This document shows, piece by piece, positions 33,505-45,881 of a stretch of DNA of 64,000 nucleotides. The notes below the pieces were generated by a model. That model was not told the DNA's origin, ran no database searches, and saw only the letters and a program-made list of their open reading frames with translations. Position numbers and translations under genes: made by a program. Position 1 is the first letter of the stretch; the number at the start of each line of letters is the position of its first letter. Origin of the DNA: Thamnidium elegans (taxonomy: Eukaryota; Mucoromycota; Mucoromycetes; Mucorales; Mucoraceae); assembly GCA_025201345.1 (NCBI GenBank), contig JAIXMG010000002.1, positions 1,054,001 to 1,118,000 on the forward strand, written 5' to 3'.

Positions 33505-36500
33505 TTAACATATAGAGTCAATCATAGTAACCCATTCAATCATAGTGGCATTATCTGCCGCTTGGAATGTATGGGAATTATAAAGGGTATCAATTGTGAA
33601 AAGAGTTTTAGATTTCTATATATAAAAAAAAAAGAGATATTAATAACAATAGAATTATAATCATTAAAAGTATGCACATACCATAGTTTCGATATTTTTA
33701 TCCACTTTATGTACATTTTTGATATGAAGAACATCGACTTCATTTAATTCATATTGATCTTGATACAGGAACAAGTAATTTCTATTTGAATATATATCGC
33801 GTGAGTGAACTGCAAGTTGTATATAAAAGAAATTTCATGTGTCTTTCACTTACCCCATTAATGAGCACCAATATTTATCCCATTCTTTACCATCGGCATC
33901 GTTTTTACGTAACAAGAAAGCTTTTTTAGATTTGCAATCGTCAGGAATTACAATTTGATGTACTTTGGTGACCCATTTTTGGACCACGGGTTTGATTACA
34001 GGTACCTGTTCTTCTGTGGTACGTTGCTTTGACCAGATATTTACTACTGATTCAGCATCCAAAGTGGACTTACATATGGGCTCAACCGGTTCAACATTGC
34101 AAAGACGATCCAACTGTTCTACCAAGAAGACGGTATAGCGCATTTGGTCGGCTTGTTGTCTCTTCATCATGGCATTTCTTTGGTCGTGGTAGTTACCCAA
34201 GATACGAGCAGGTAAATTTTGTACCGGGAGCTCGTGCATATTACTATACACATCAGGTTTGCACTCCAACGAAAACAAGCAAGTGACTTGACTCTTAATT
34301 TGAATCGATTTGAGTGAAAAGAAGTTTAAGATGACTGAACCTCGTTTGTTGGGACTAGCCGACTTCTTTTTAATACTGGCTGCTTTGCTTTGATCTTTGA
34401 TATGAACAGAAAGATCTTTTTCAAATCGAATGCTTTCACCTGAAGTGGTTTTTACGGTCCAGCTCAAAGTCAAAATAACCTTGTGTGCATTTTGTGTTAC
34501 AGCATTTAAAAGAAGTGTGTCGTGAAGAGAGCTATCCCAAGCACCGTTTGCTATAATATTGCTAGGAGTTGAACTAGATGAAATTAAATTCAAAGGCATC
34601 TCGTTTGTGTTGTTGCTGTTGTTGTTTGGTTGTTGTTCAATCAATCTGTTCTTACCGTCAATTAAACGAATTTGACCAATACGCATATCAGCAATCTTTT
34701 CAAGTAATGGCATAACTCTCGTTTCTTCACCTTGGTGTTGAAGAGAAATCATGACACGACGTTGTTGACCTTGTTGTAAAGAAAAAACATCATGATTTGA
34801 ATTATCGTTGTTAGCGTTAGTACTATTGGGAACAGATTCTACAGGAACAGGTTTATAATCTCCATCAGCAGTTATTTCACAAATTTGAATATGAGCAATA
34901 ACATCTTGAGACTTGGTAGTAGGTTCAGATACTTCAGTATCGACAACTACAGGAACAGCAGGAGTTAATAACTTTTCCAAATATTCCTTGTTGGGTTTGC
35001 CGTAGATTTCAAATGAAATATCTTTGGTTTTGATAATTTGAAGGATGTCTTCTGTAATGGCCATAGATAATGTTTGATGGTAGTTGAAAAGAATAGGTTC
35101 TTGCTTTTTGTATTCGACAGCGTCAGCAGCAAATACACCGTCCAAGTTATTACCAAAGGTTGATAAATGGAACTGTGCATGTATATGAGTGAATTGCTTA
35201 GGGTCAAAGCCTCTCAACTCAATAACAGAGATTTCAAATACAAGCTGTTGACCAACATGTAATAAACTTCTTGGGTTTTCGTCATCGGTAATAGGAGGTG
35301 GAGCTTCTTCACCATCAGAACGATAGGGATGTCTTACAGAACGAGCAATAGGCGCAATAAGTACACGCAAAGTACCCATAAAACGACTTGTATTTCTGCA
35401 ATGAACAGCGACAGTACTTTCTACCGGTACCTGAGTTGCCAAATTGCGAAGGGGAACATTAGCAAGACCGGCTAAAACGTAAGAAGGAGTCGTAGATTCG
35501 TAGTAGAGATCTTCACCCTTAATATGTTTCTTGGAGTCTGAAGCATAATAAGCGCCTTGAAGGTATCTGAAACGAGCCAAAAACTTTTCAACTGACCAGA
35601 TATAAATGGATTGATGTTTTTTATCAACTACTTGAATACCAATGCAAGGCTTGGGAGCCTTAAGTAAATCGATATCGATTGTCTTTTGTTGTGGTTGAGG
35701 CTGTTGGTCCCAATGAGAGACAGAGACAGCTGTAGTGTTATCGTGAACAACAGCAAATTGATAGAATACTTCCTTCTTTAATTTAGAAGCCATATCATTT
35801 GCTTGTCGAATATGAATATCATTAGCCAAGATAGATTTGGCCATAGCTACATTTCTCTTTCGCTTCCAATGATCGATTACTTTTAAACCAAGTGATTTCT
35901 CGCGAGGTGTAAAAGAAAGTGGGTTTTGATTGGCAGCGTAAGAGATACGACGAGATAATCTACGAAGCTTTGCTGCGTACTTTCGACGGTGGTGTTCCAT
36001 TTGAATTTCTTGTTCGTCTTTAGCTAATAAAATAATATCGTCACGATTGGTACTGCTGGATGATGAAGAGCTAGAGGATATGGTACTTGTATCCGTTGTA
36101 TAGTAACCATCCACACTATCATCCATAAAAACAGAAGATGCGGTGGTTGAATATGTACTGCGACGTACAGAAGAAGAAGAAGATGTTCTGCGAGAAAGCG
36201 TATCGGATGAAGTAGATTGACGTTTACGAATAACACGTACTTTAGCGACATCGTCAAATAATTTATCTAAATCTTCATTAGAAAAGTTTCCAAAGTTAGA
36301 ATCATTGATATAAGTATTCAGCATGGCTTCACGACGAGCAAAATTCCAATCCATTACTTCTGATCCACCAATACCAGGTGAAAGAAGACCGTCTTTTTCA
36401 GAAGAGATGGGAGAAGGAGGGCTTGATTCATCAACAGTTTCTTGTTGTTGTTGTAATTGTTGTTGAGTAGTATCACGTTCTTTTAAAGCCTCTCCAGGGT

Positions 36501-37476
36501 TATTGAATCTAAAGACATGATGATCACCTAAAATAATACGATAACCACTCTTTAATCGCTTTGGTTCGGAAATACGCATACCGTTAACCATGGTAGTGCA
36601 TTCTGCGTGAGGATATAAGGTGACAATGTCATCGGTGTTTTCGAAATAACAATGATTTTCGTTTATGTTCGTTCCACTAAGACGAATTGAACCACTTCCA
36701 TCGTTTCTTTCAATATCAACATGAGCAGTATCATCATCCATAACCACACCACGATCCACATGAGTGATACCAGGCTTGATATTATACATCAAACACTCGG
36801 ACATAAGAGGATCCTCATTTAAATTGATCAGGTAAGGGATACTTTTAGGTGTATAAAGACCTACAGCATTCTTTTCGATTGTAATACCTAAATTCTTTAA
36901 AGTAGTTTCACGTTCAATATGAATCTTTTCAGTATTGTTTAATTTTTCTTCCCAAGTTTGGTTCAAGTCACCCAAAAGTTTTTCAGTCATTTGTAATTGA
37001 TCGACCATTTCGTCCTTGGTAAGTTGAGTTGTATTACCTAAAGCGTCAGTAAATACAACAGTTGATTTTGAACTGGCTGGAGCAGAAGAAGGTAAAGCTA
37101 AAAGTTTTGGTTTAGGGGTTAAAGCAGGACCCTGTGAAGATTTCTTTGCGGCTGCAGCTGCAGATGTGGCGGTAGCACCCTTGACAGGACGAGCAATAGC
37201 AGTAATCTTTTCAACTTCCTCTGGTGCATAAACCATTAAAGCTTGACGAAGCGCTTCAACTTCATCCTTTAATTCTCTCATAACCTTTGCGTTGGGATCT
37301 TCATTTACTACGGCCTTTGTCTTGATCTTTTTAGCTTGATCAGCGTATCTTAAAGTACTGATAGTTTCGTCATAATCTGCAGGTGAAATAGCAGCAATCA
37401 TACAAGTCTTTGAATTACCACCCAAAGAATCTTTTAGTAACCAAGTTAAGACCTATAATATAATGAGTTAAAAAGA

Positions 37477-37529
<53 letters not shown>

Positions 37530-38672
37530 ACGGAATCACGAAAGGGAACATGAACTTCTTTTGATTTTTTTGAACCTTTTTTAGGTTCAGCAGCAGCACC
37601 AGCTTCAGCAAGACCAGCGATAACTTTACCTAAAGTAGTTAAAGATTTATTGATATTGGAACCTTCTTTAAGACGAACACCAGTAGCACCGGTACTGTTT
37701 GCACGTTCACTACCAGCTAAATCGACCAAACTAGAGAACAAAAGTTAGAAGTTTTGAATTATTATAATAGTAAACTATTATTACTATACCTGATACGAGC
37801 AACCTTTTCAGCAACTATCTTTGTAGCGGGATCCAAAATCTTTTGGGTTACGAAGATAGTAAATACAGCATGAGAACGAGAAGAAGTTTCATTCATATTA
37901 GTAGCAGCAACAGTTCTTGCTTTATTTCCTTCGTCAAATAAGCGATCGATGTCATCAAAAGAGTTTACAGCTAAACGAGAAAGGTCTTGAACATAAGGAC
38001 CTAATACAGGATGCTCTCTTACTTTGAGATTACTCTTATTTTGAGGGTTTAAAAGATCACGGACTTTTTCATTATAAATTTCGATATAAGATACTTCAAC
38101 TTGAAAGTCCAAAGTAGAAGTTTTCTTATCCTTGACACGATCAAATAATTCATAGCAAGTTCTAGGAATGATACCTTTATCTTCACCGTAACCCATCATT
38201 GAATATGATTTACCAGAACCAGTTTGACCATCTAAAATAAAATAAACAATAAACATTGGGATCACAAGGTAATTTATTTTCTGTCTTACAAGCGAAAATA
38301 CAACAGTTATAACCGTTAAATGCATGATCAAGTAACTCTCTACCGAGATCATTATAAACTCTTTCTTGATCTGCATATTCATCATCGTCTTTATTTGCTG
38401 ACCAATAAGATTGATCAAAAGTAAATGCTTTTGATTCATCCATTGGTTTTTGACCTGGTGTAAGAGGTTTACTAATAATCGTTTTATTGCCTTCCATTCG
38501 AATCAAACAAGGTGCTCCTCGAGCCTTTTCTATTAAATGTTATATATACTTTGTTACTAAACAACAACAAAACAAAACAAACAAAACAAAAAACAAAAAA
38601 GTTAAATAGAAAACTACCTCTCGAGTTTAAAGGTCGACAACGTACGACAACCTTGATATTATTTCCACTCAT
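33505..38672 (-). CDS. kinesin-3 motor (Unc-104/KIF1 type): motor, FHA, KIF1B-like region, PH domain
   Basis: Exons 38672-38618, 38529-38290, 38231-37790, 37730-37532, 37452-33854, 33781-33682 and 33615-33505 give 1581 aa in frame. The motor domain (1-375) has P-loop GQTGSGKS (100-107), NETSSRSH (switch I) and DLAGSE (249-254, switch II). A Lys-rich loop-12 'K-loop' ([11 protein letters not shown]) is typical of processive kinesin-3. Coiled coil then leads to an FHA domain at roughly 530-630 and a long tail with the conserved kinesin-3 stalk domains. A C-terminal PH domain (about 1465-1581, [13 protein letters not shown]...WVTMIDSIC) binds phosphoinositides. Known role: plus-end transport of endosomes and vesicles along hyphae. 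Intron 4 contains T47 (sense A47). A glutamine-rich tract (QQQLQQQQ) occurs after FHA. Confidence 0.97.
37479..37525. repeat. T47 homopolymer in kinesin intron
   Basis: Forty-seven T on the plus strand within the intron 37453-37531, starting just 5 nt beyond the donor GTAAGTA on the sense strand, where it reads A47. Confidence 0.9.
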
Positions 38673-38782
38673 TTTGTTGTTAGATTCGTTTTTTTATTTC
38701 AATGGTTAATGACAAAAAGATGATGAGATGAAGAATAAATAAAGCAGTAACAGTAAAAATACACGCACAGCAAATAATACAC

Positions 38783-38815
<33 letters not shown>

Positions 38816-39793
38816 AGCAAAGAAAAAGAAAAAAAAAAAAAAAAAGAAAAAAAAAAGTTATTTTTAATGACAGTTTATAAAGGCTGAGTTTATTCTTAAA
38901 TCCACGTGTAAAATTGACCTTTCAAAAAAAAAAAAAGGTACGTTTTATTGAATTAAATTTAATTTTTTTTTTAAAAAAAAGCAAGGAGGTCTCCTAAAAA
39001 TAGAAAAAAAATAAATAGAGTAGTTACTTTTGTAATTGTTGTCTTAAATGGTTGACAACTTTTTTTTTTTTGACTTCTTTAACTTCCAAACACAGTGGCG
39101 TATAATATGCAAAAATAAATAAATAATCTAACTTGAACAGAATTTATCTAAGCCTGTTTATCCCCTTTAAACACAAAAAATATACTGCTTTGCCATAAAT
39201 TATGCTTATGACCCTTTCTTTTTCTTCTTTACTTAATAGTTAGTATATATGGTTACTTTGGTCAATCGTATGACTGATTAGCAAATAATTTGGTTTTATT
39301 ATTAGCAATTCGTGCTAAACAATGAATACGTTCCCTTTTTCGCTCTTGGCAAACAATAAACTAGTTTTTACAGCCAAGTGACAGGGTTCTTCTCTCCACG
39401 TAACAATAATGATGCCCTGAAGATCAATCTCAGTTACTTAAAAATAGCACGTATATCTTGATCTGCACCCTAAAAAAAAAAAAGTTTCTTTTCACTCAAG
39501 TAAACAAATACCACTCTGGCTAGACTTTCCATAAATGAATTAATGCAGTGTGTACCACAAGAAATGCATCAATTAGCCACTGTCGCAAGTTACCAGGGAA
39601 ATAAATACACACTTGTAGTAATCACAAATAAACAAATATAGTACTTTCCTTTTTTGTAGTAGATAAAAAAACACTACTTTTATTTTTGAAGTGATAGAAT
39701 AAATAATAAAGGGGGATAAAACATATATAAAGAAAGAGAGAGAGAGAGAGGATAATGAAATTGAAAATTATAATTAAAAGAAGAAAAAAAAAC
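38673..39793. other. spacer between kinesin-3 and FZO1
   Basis: About 1.1 kb, the kinesin promoter side. It contains A-runs near 38789-38815 and 38830-38845, a T10A8 palindrome at 38963-38980, a (GA)n microsatellite at 39735-39750 and no coding-like frame. Confidence 0.6.
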
Positions 39794-42273
39794 TTAAGCT
39801 TCTTTAACAAGATGATGAGAATCGGTTTGAACCATCTCAACCTTTTCAAGTAATAAACCAGACTTTTGCAACAAGTTTGCAAAGTATTCAGCAGTTTCTT
39901 TAGAAGCAAGAGCAACAGCTTCAGTATCAGTACGCTTTTGTTCTTTTTGTTCAATTGCCTTTTCAATTCTAGTTTGAATTTCCCAGCCTTCAACTCTTAA
40001 AACCTTGCGAGATTCACGAGCAATACGATGACTTTGAGCTTCAACATAACCAGTTTCGCGAACTTCATTCTTGAATTTCTTTACTAATTTACGTTCAACA
40101 GCACTACGCATATCACTAACAACATATACAATGAAACCAACACTAGCAATACCAACAACAGGAATAACCCAACGACGTACATTAGGTGCATTCACCAAAT
40201 TAGAAACACTCCACATACTAGTAACAGCATCCTTAAATCCAAGCATACGACCACCAAGCATAGCAGTGGCACCAGCTGATAAAGCAACACCTGACAACTT
40301 ATCATCTAAAACTAAATCAAAGAAATCAGTGGCCTCTACTTGAATGGTAACACGACGATCTCTGCTTTTAGCACACATTTTTTGAACATCAGCAGTTAAA
40401 GGATAAACACCCAAGTGTTCGGTACCCATACTATGAATACGTTCAAGACAAACAGAAGTATCTTGACGAGCATGGGCTTCTTCTTGACGAACATCTTTGA
40501 GTAACTTTTGAACCATGGAATCAGCAATATCTTGAGCATATTGCCAGATGAGTAAAATGCCAGGGTATTCAATGGTATTAATGGCGTTTTCTATATTTTC
40601 AACAGCTTGATTTAATTTGTTATTAGCATGCATTTGAATAGAAGATACAGCAACTTCAGCCGCCTTTTCAACTTGATCAAGTACACGATCACGTACACGT
40701 AACAAGTTTTGATAAGCAGGTAAATCCTTTTCTAGTTCCATTGTAGCTTGAGCATACTCGTTTGATGATTTCTTACTGTTAGTTTCGGATAAAATATTAA
40801 TATCCATCAATAAATTAGCCAAGTAGTTTTTTGCAGGTAACAATTTAGACTTTGTACGATTCTCTAAAACGAATGCACGAAGACGTTGTTCAAGACGAGC
40901 AAAATCAGGGGCATCTAATTTACGGGATCCAGGCTCAAGATCTACGTTACCTGCACTAACGAAATGAACCAAATCATCTGCGTCAGCATATGTAGCTGGT
41001 GAAAGTTGTCGAATTTGTTCAAGAATTAAACGTTTGCAACGATCTTTATCACGAATTGAATCAAATCTGTTTACAACAATAAAAATATGAGTCTTTTCAT
41101 TAGCAGCATTCCATAAAAATTCTTTCCCCTATAATATAAATCTGTTAAAATACATAATGATATATTATTATATAATATCAAACGTACCGAAAGTGTAAAA
41201 TGGTTTTCAGCACTAACAACAAATACAACAACATCAATTTCTTCTTGACGAGCAAATACGGCAGTGGTCTTTACTGAATCAGTATTTAAACCAGGTGAAT
41301 CAATTAAAGCAATATCAACTACACCGTTATGAAGTAAACTTTCTTGAGTGGTTCTTGAATCATTAGCATAAATTTTGAGCATTTTATAATGCTCATAATC
41401 TTCGGTAATAACTTTATACAAATGACGCATTTCAATAATATGATAAGTATTAGGATCTAAACGGTTATAGGTTTCAACGGTAGGAATAGCATGAACTTGT
41501 TCAAGACCATCGTTTAACATGGCATCCAATACTTCACAAAATACACTTGTACAAGGTTGTTGATCTGCAGGTAAAATCTCTCTCTTCAATAAAGCATTAA
41601 CAAAGGTAGATTTACCAGAGTTTAAATCACCAGTAACCAATACTTTAGAAGAAGTATCAGCAACACGAGCATGTAATCTTTTTAAATGCTGGAGACTTTG
41701 TTCCAACTTTTCAGTCAATAAGTTTGCAATTGACTTTGATTCCAAAGTAGTAAGATCAGCAGTAGAATGACCAACTTTTAAATCCAAGTTAAGGATATTT
41801 AATTCTTGTGATAATCTATGCTGTTCTAATTGTCTAACAAATTCAGGTTGATTAGAAGATGTAGTAACAGATGAACGACGAACAGCATCCATAATAACTG
41901 AGCCATGTGTATCTACATTTAAAGTTTGAGAACGACTGATACTAGGCTTATTATTAATAGGATAAAAAATTGGAAATTTTTCTTGGTTGGCTTCTTTTAA
42001 ATCTTGACATAAAGCACTAACAGAACCAATATGAGATATAAGACGCTGACAACTATCTCGGTACGTTCTTTGTTCTTGTGCTGCATTAAGTCTATGTTGA
42101 TGAGTACGAGCTGCACTGTTAGTAGTAGAGGCACTAGGAGAAGGCAAGGGTGAAAAAGTTACACTTTCAGTTAAAGTGGTAGAACTGAAATAAGAGTCAT
42201 CAATACTAGGTGCTGAATTACGTCTCAACATGCGCTTTGGTGACGATACTCCAAACAACTGTGATTGCGACAT
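39794..42273 (-). CDS. FZO1: mitofusin / Fzo1 mitochondrial fusion GTPase
   Basis: Exons 42273-41188 and 41128-39794 give 806 aa. ATG at 42273 (MSQSQLFGV) is used because the longer frame starts with a non-ATG codon. The dynamin-like GTPase domain has G1 GDLNSGKS (215-222), G2 Thr in CTSVF, G3 DSPG (about 322) and G4 NRFD (382-385). Two hydrophobic segments (ALSAGATAMLGG and WVIPVVGIASVGFIVYV, about 620-680) are the outer-membrane hairpin. Heptad repeats flank both sides (HR1 and HR2). Known role: GTP-driven tethering and fusion of outer mitochondrial membranes. Yeast Fzo1 is 855 aa. The divergent neighbour is a glutaredoxin 425 bp away. Confidence 0.95.
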
Positions 42274-42698
42274 TTCCAATTTATATATAAAATATCAACA
42301 ACAAAAAAAATTTATATAAAAAAGAACGGGGGTGAAAGAGTAAATAATCTTACCATTATTTATTTTTTTTAGTAACCAAAAAAAGAGAGAACTGAATTGT
42401 CCAACCCGATTGGTTAGATTAATTATAGTCACGTTGTTTTAAAGCTTTATAAGCCGAGGGGTTTTTGATTGATTAATACAATAGAAAACAAAAAACGATT
42501 TCTTTATTAAAATTGTTTCATAATAGGCGAAAATTGCAGTTGTAATATTGAAATAGCACAAAAAAAGAGGTACACATTTCATTGTTTTATTCCTTTGAGT
42601 TTAATCGGAGAATTTGTGTACTCGCACGGTGACGTATACAGTCGTATTTTAGAACTAAATTTATAAGCTTTAAAATTCTTTTTTTTTAAAAAACTTAA
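42274..42698. other. divergent promoter region, FZO1 / glutaredoxin
   Basis: 425 bp. It contains GTGACGTATAC (CRE-like) near 42631, TTTATAAG boxes near 42450 and 42660, and T/A runs near both starts. No gene seen. Confidence 0.5.
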
Positions 42699-43109
42699 AT
42701 GGGATCCTTTTTATCAACTAAACAACTCACAGAAGAAGAAATGGTTAAAGCTCAAGAAATCGTCGAAGAACTTATCTCCAACAACAAGGTTGTTGTCTTT
42801 TCCAAGACATATTGTCGTAAGTTGGGATTAGGATGTCGCGTGATATATATAACTAATTTATTGAAAACCATTTTATATTTTTAAGCTTATTGTACCAAGG
42901 CAAAGAACCTCTTAAAGGAATTAGGTATTGAGTTCTATGCTATTGAACTTGATAACGAAGAACAAGGTGCTGCTATTCAACAATACCTTCACGATAAGAC
43001 TGGTCAACGTACTGTTCCCAATATTTTCATTGCTGGCCAACACGTTGGTGGTTGTGATAGCTTGTTCGCTGCTAAGGCTAACGGTTCTCTCAAGAAGCTT
43101 TTAGCATAA
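42699..43109 (+). CDS. dithiol glutaredoxin (CPYC class)
   Basis: Exons 42699-42816 and 42886-43109 give 113 aa. The active site CPYC (39-42) spans the intron. TVPNIFIAGQHVGG is the cis-Pro and glutathione-binding region, and GGCDS follows. Known role: glutathione-dependent reduction of protein disulfides and mixed disulfides. The N-terminus MGSFLST has Gly2 and Ser6, fitting the N-myristoylation rule M-G-x-x-x-S. Without an organelle presequence, a cytosolic or membrane-associated location is likely. Ortholog of yeast Grx1/Grx2 class, not of monothiol CGFS Grx. Confidence 0.95.
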
Positions 43110-44352
43110 TTGTTTTTAAAAAATAAAATAAACTATATGTATATTTTATCTTCTTTTTTTTTTAACCCCAACAGTATTTTTGAACTGGAAATTGGCAGGG
43201 GTAAAATTATATATTGGAACAACAAGTAGATTCTATAAAACAAGAGGCATACGTATTCTTGTTGTATTCTTGTTGCATTAGTAATGGGGCATCGATTTTA
43301 ATACATTGTCCTCTTCGTTCGTCACACGTCAATCTTATATTTTCTCATTTTTTGGCAGTCTAATTGGATTTGAAACTGTACTGCTTTTTTTTTTTTTGTT
43401 CGCATCATTTTCCATTTTAATTCATAAAGATTTTAATATGATATACCGTAAAAATCATGACATCTCTGTCATTATCACAACTACGTTGCTAGGTCAGCCA
43501 TGAAGGTTGTGCGCTATGTGGATATGTTGTTGTGGTAACTATAGCGATTAAATATTTAATTAATTATTATTTTTTTTTAAAAAAAAAAAATACCGGTGTA
43601 AAAGTTAAAATCATTGAAATGTTAACCCAAAATATATATGAAAAAGGGGATGGGTGATTGTTTATTATTATCGTAATAATCGTGTATTTGTGTATTTGTT
43701 ACCTGAAGGGGTATCTGTATCACACTAGATCTGTAATAGATATTTTTTAAGCGAGATCAAAATCCCAGATAATTGGATGTAAATGCAAACCAACGTATTA
43801 CGTGTTATGATTGAAATTTATTTCTGGGAGGTTTTTACGCTTAGATTTTTATTTTTTGGGGGGTGTTTGAGATATGGTAGCGGTGTTTCTAATGAAAGAA
43901 GCGGTGTTTTTATGATGCTACGTATAGTAATAGTATTTTTACGATAACATAAATTGCAATGCTATGAAACTACTCTATTTTTTTTCAGTAGCTCAATTAC
44001 AGTTATAAACAATTGTAAAGACGAAAGGATTACTTTATTTGATCCATGTAACTAAAAAAAATTAGATTACATAACGTATAAGTACCCTATTCAGACGCTT
44101 AAAGAAGGCACATGACAAACACGTTAAATGTTTAAACATCAGATGAAAATATAAGAAGGATTAATATTAATTGCTAGTCTGTACAAGTAATGACTCACAC
44201 CAATCAGAGCGAAGCTTGTACACTATGCATTGATCCAAGATTTCTTATCTTGACGGTCTTATTGGCTGATGTAATTTCTCCGATTGATTATAAAAAAAAA
44301 GGACCTGTATTTTTATTTCTATACTCTTTTCTTGATTAACAAAAAAAAAAAC
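43110..44352. other. spacer between glutaredoxin and ILV5, including ILV5 promoter
   Basis: About 1.24 kb. It includes a T9A12 palindrome at 43570-43590, a short tandem GTATTCTTGTT pair near 43253-43275, two GCGGTGTTT copies near 43880-43910 and the ILV5 promoter elements at 44191-44296. Frames here are short and Phe-rich; no gene supported. Confidence 0.6.
44191..44296 (+). promoter_or_regulatory. ILV5 promoter: Gcn4-type site, CCAAT boxes and TATA box
   Basis: TGACTCA at 44191-44197 is the Gcn4/bZIP general-amino-acid-control element. CCAAT follows at 44200-44204, an inverted CCAAT (ATTGG) sits at 44261-44265, and TATAAAAA is at 44289-44296, 57 bp before the ATG. The spacing is typical of a regulated amino-acid biosynthetic gene. 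The regulator is inferred. Confidence 0.55.
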
Positions 44353-45676
44353 ATGGCTTCTCGTGCTTTCTCTACTGCCCTTCGCGCTGCTGCTCGCGCC
44401 ACTGTCTCTCGTCCTGCCGTTGCTATCCGACCCATGTCTGTCTTGGCCAACACCATGAAGCGTACAGCTGTCAAGTCAACCGTAAGTAAACAAATAAATA
44501 TGTATACTAGAACGCGACAAAGCTAACTTTTTTTTTTAATAGATTGCCACTCAAACTCGTTCCATGAAGACCTTAAACTTTGGTGGATCTGAAGAAACTG
44601 TCTATGAACGTTCTGATGTCCCCAAGGAGAAGTTGCTCGAAACCTTCAAGAATGATACCATTGCCGTTCTCGGTTACGGTCCTCAAGGTCGCGGTCAAGC
44701 TTTGAACTTGCGTGATAACGGTGTCAATGTCATTATTGGTCAACGTGAAGGTAAGACTTACCAACAAGCTGTTGAGGAAGGTTGGGTTCCTGGTAAGAAC
44801 TTGTTCCCTGTTCTCGATGCTGTTGAGAAGGGTACTGTTGTTATGAACCTTTTGTCCGATGCTTTCCAAAAGGAGATCTGGCCTCAAATGAAGCCTCTTT
44901 TGACTCCTGGTAAGACTCTCTATTTCTCTCATGGTTTCTCCATTGTCTATAAGGATCAAACAAACATTGAAGCTCCTGAGGGTAAGTAAAAAAAAATGAA
45001 ATGGGGAGTTTTCCAAGTTTTTTAATATATATTATGTTTAGGTGTTGATGTTATTCTCGTTGCCCCCAAGGGTTCCGGTTTCACTGTTCGTCGTCTTTTC
45101 CAAGAAGGCCGTGGTATTAACTCTTCTTTCGCTGTTCACAAGGATGCTAGTGGTCATGCCAAGGAGCGTACCATTGCTTTAGGTATTGGAATTGGTTCTG
45201 GTTATATGTATGAGACCACTTTCGAAAAGGAAGTTTACTCTGATTTATTCGGCGAACGTGGTGTCTTGATGGGTGCCATTCAAGGTTTATTCCAAGCTCA
45301 GTATGAAGTCTTGAGAGCTAATGGCCACTCTCCCTCTGAAGCTTTCAACGAAACTGTTGAAGAAGCAACTCAATCCCTCTACCCCTTGATTGGTGAAAAG
45401 GGTATGGATTGGATGTACTCTAACTGTTCTACTACCGCTATGCGTGGTGCCCTCGATTGGTGGAAGCCTTTCCACGATGCCTCTAAGCCCGTTTTTGAAG
45501 AATTGTATAAATCCGTCCGTGATGGTACCGAGACTGCTCGTTCTCTTGACCGTAACTCTCAACCCGATTATCGTGAGAAGCTCGAGGAAGAGCTTCGTGA
45601 AATCCGTGAGTCTGAGATCTGGAGAACTGGTAAGACTGTTCGTCAACTTAGACCTGAAAACGCTGGCAAGAACTAA
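44353..45676 (+). CDS. ILV5: ketol-acid reductoisomerase (acetohydroxyacid isomeroreductase), mitochondrial
   Basis: Exons 44353-44481, 44543-44981 and 45042-45676 give 400 aa, as in yeast Ilv5 (395). The N-terminal 45 residues are Ala/Arg/Ser-rich with no acidic residue (MASRAFSTALRAAARATV), a mitochondrial presequence; the first intron falls at its end. GYGPQG (87-92) is the NADPH-binding loop, followed by the phosphate-binding QREGKTY. APKGSGFTVRRLFQEGRGIN is the KARI signature. Known reaction: conversion of 2-acetolactate and 2-aceto-2-hydroxybutyrate to dihydroxy acids in valine, leucine and isoleucine synthesis. Codon use is C/G-ending, consistent with high expression. A T10A16 tract lies 31 bp after the stop. 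Confidence 0.98.
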
Positions 45677-45881
45677 ATATCACCCCTTCAAACACACTAA
45701 AAGTTGCTTTTTTTTTTAAAAAAAAAAAAAAAATATGACCCTTTCAAAAATGTATAATAAAAACCCATAAAAGATTCATTTTCACAAAACATAACGTATA
45801 AATAGTCACATTGATTTTAAACCTGCAATTTTAGCCCAAGAAAAAAAGTTTATTTTGTTATTATCTAAAAACATAAAAAGT

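Noticed and set aside
44573..45016. Long antisense frames opposite ILV5 and SHMT
   Set aside because: Produced by GC-ending codons of highly expressed genes; no motif, no splice signals, not conserved-looking.
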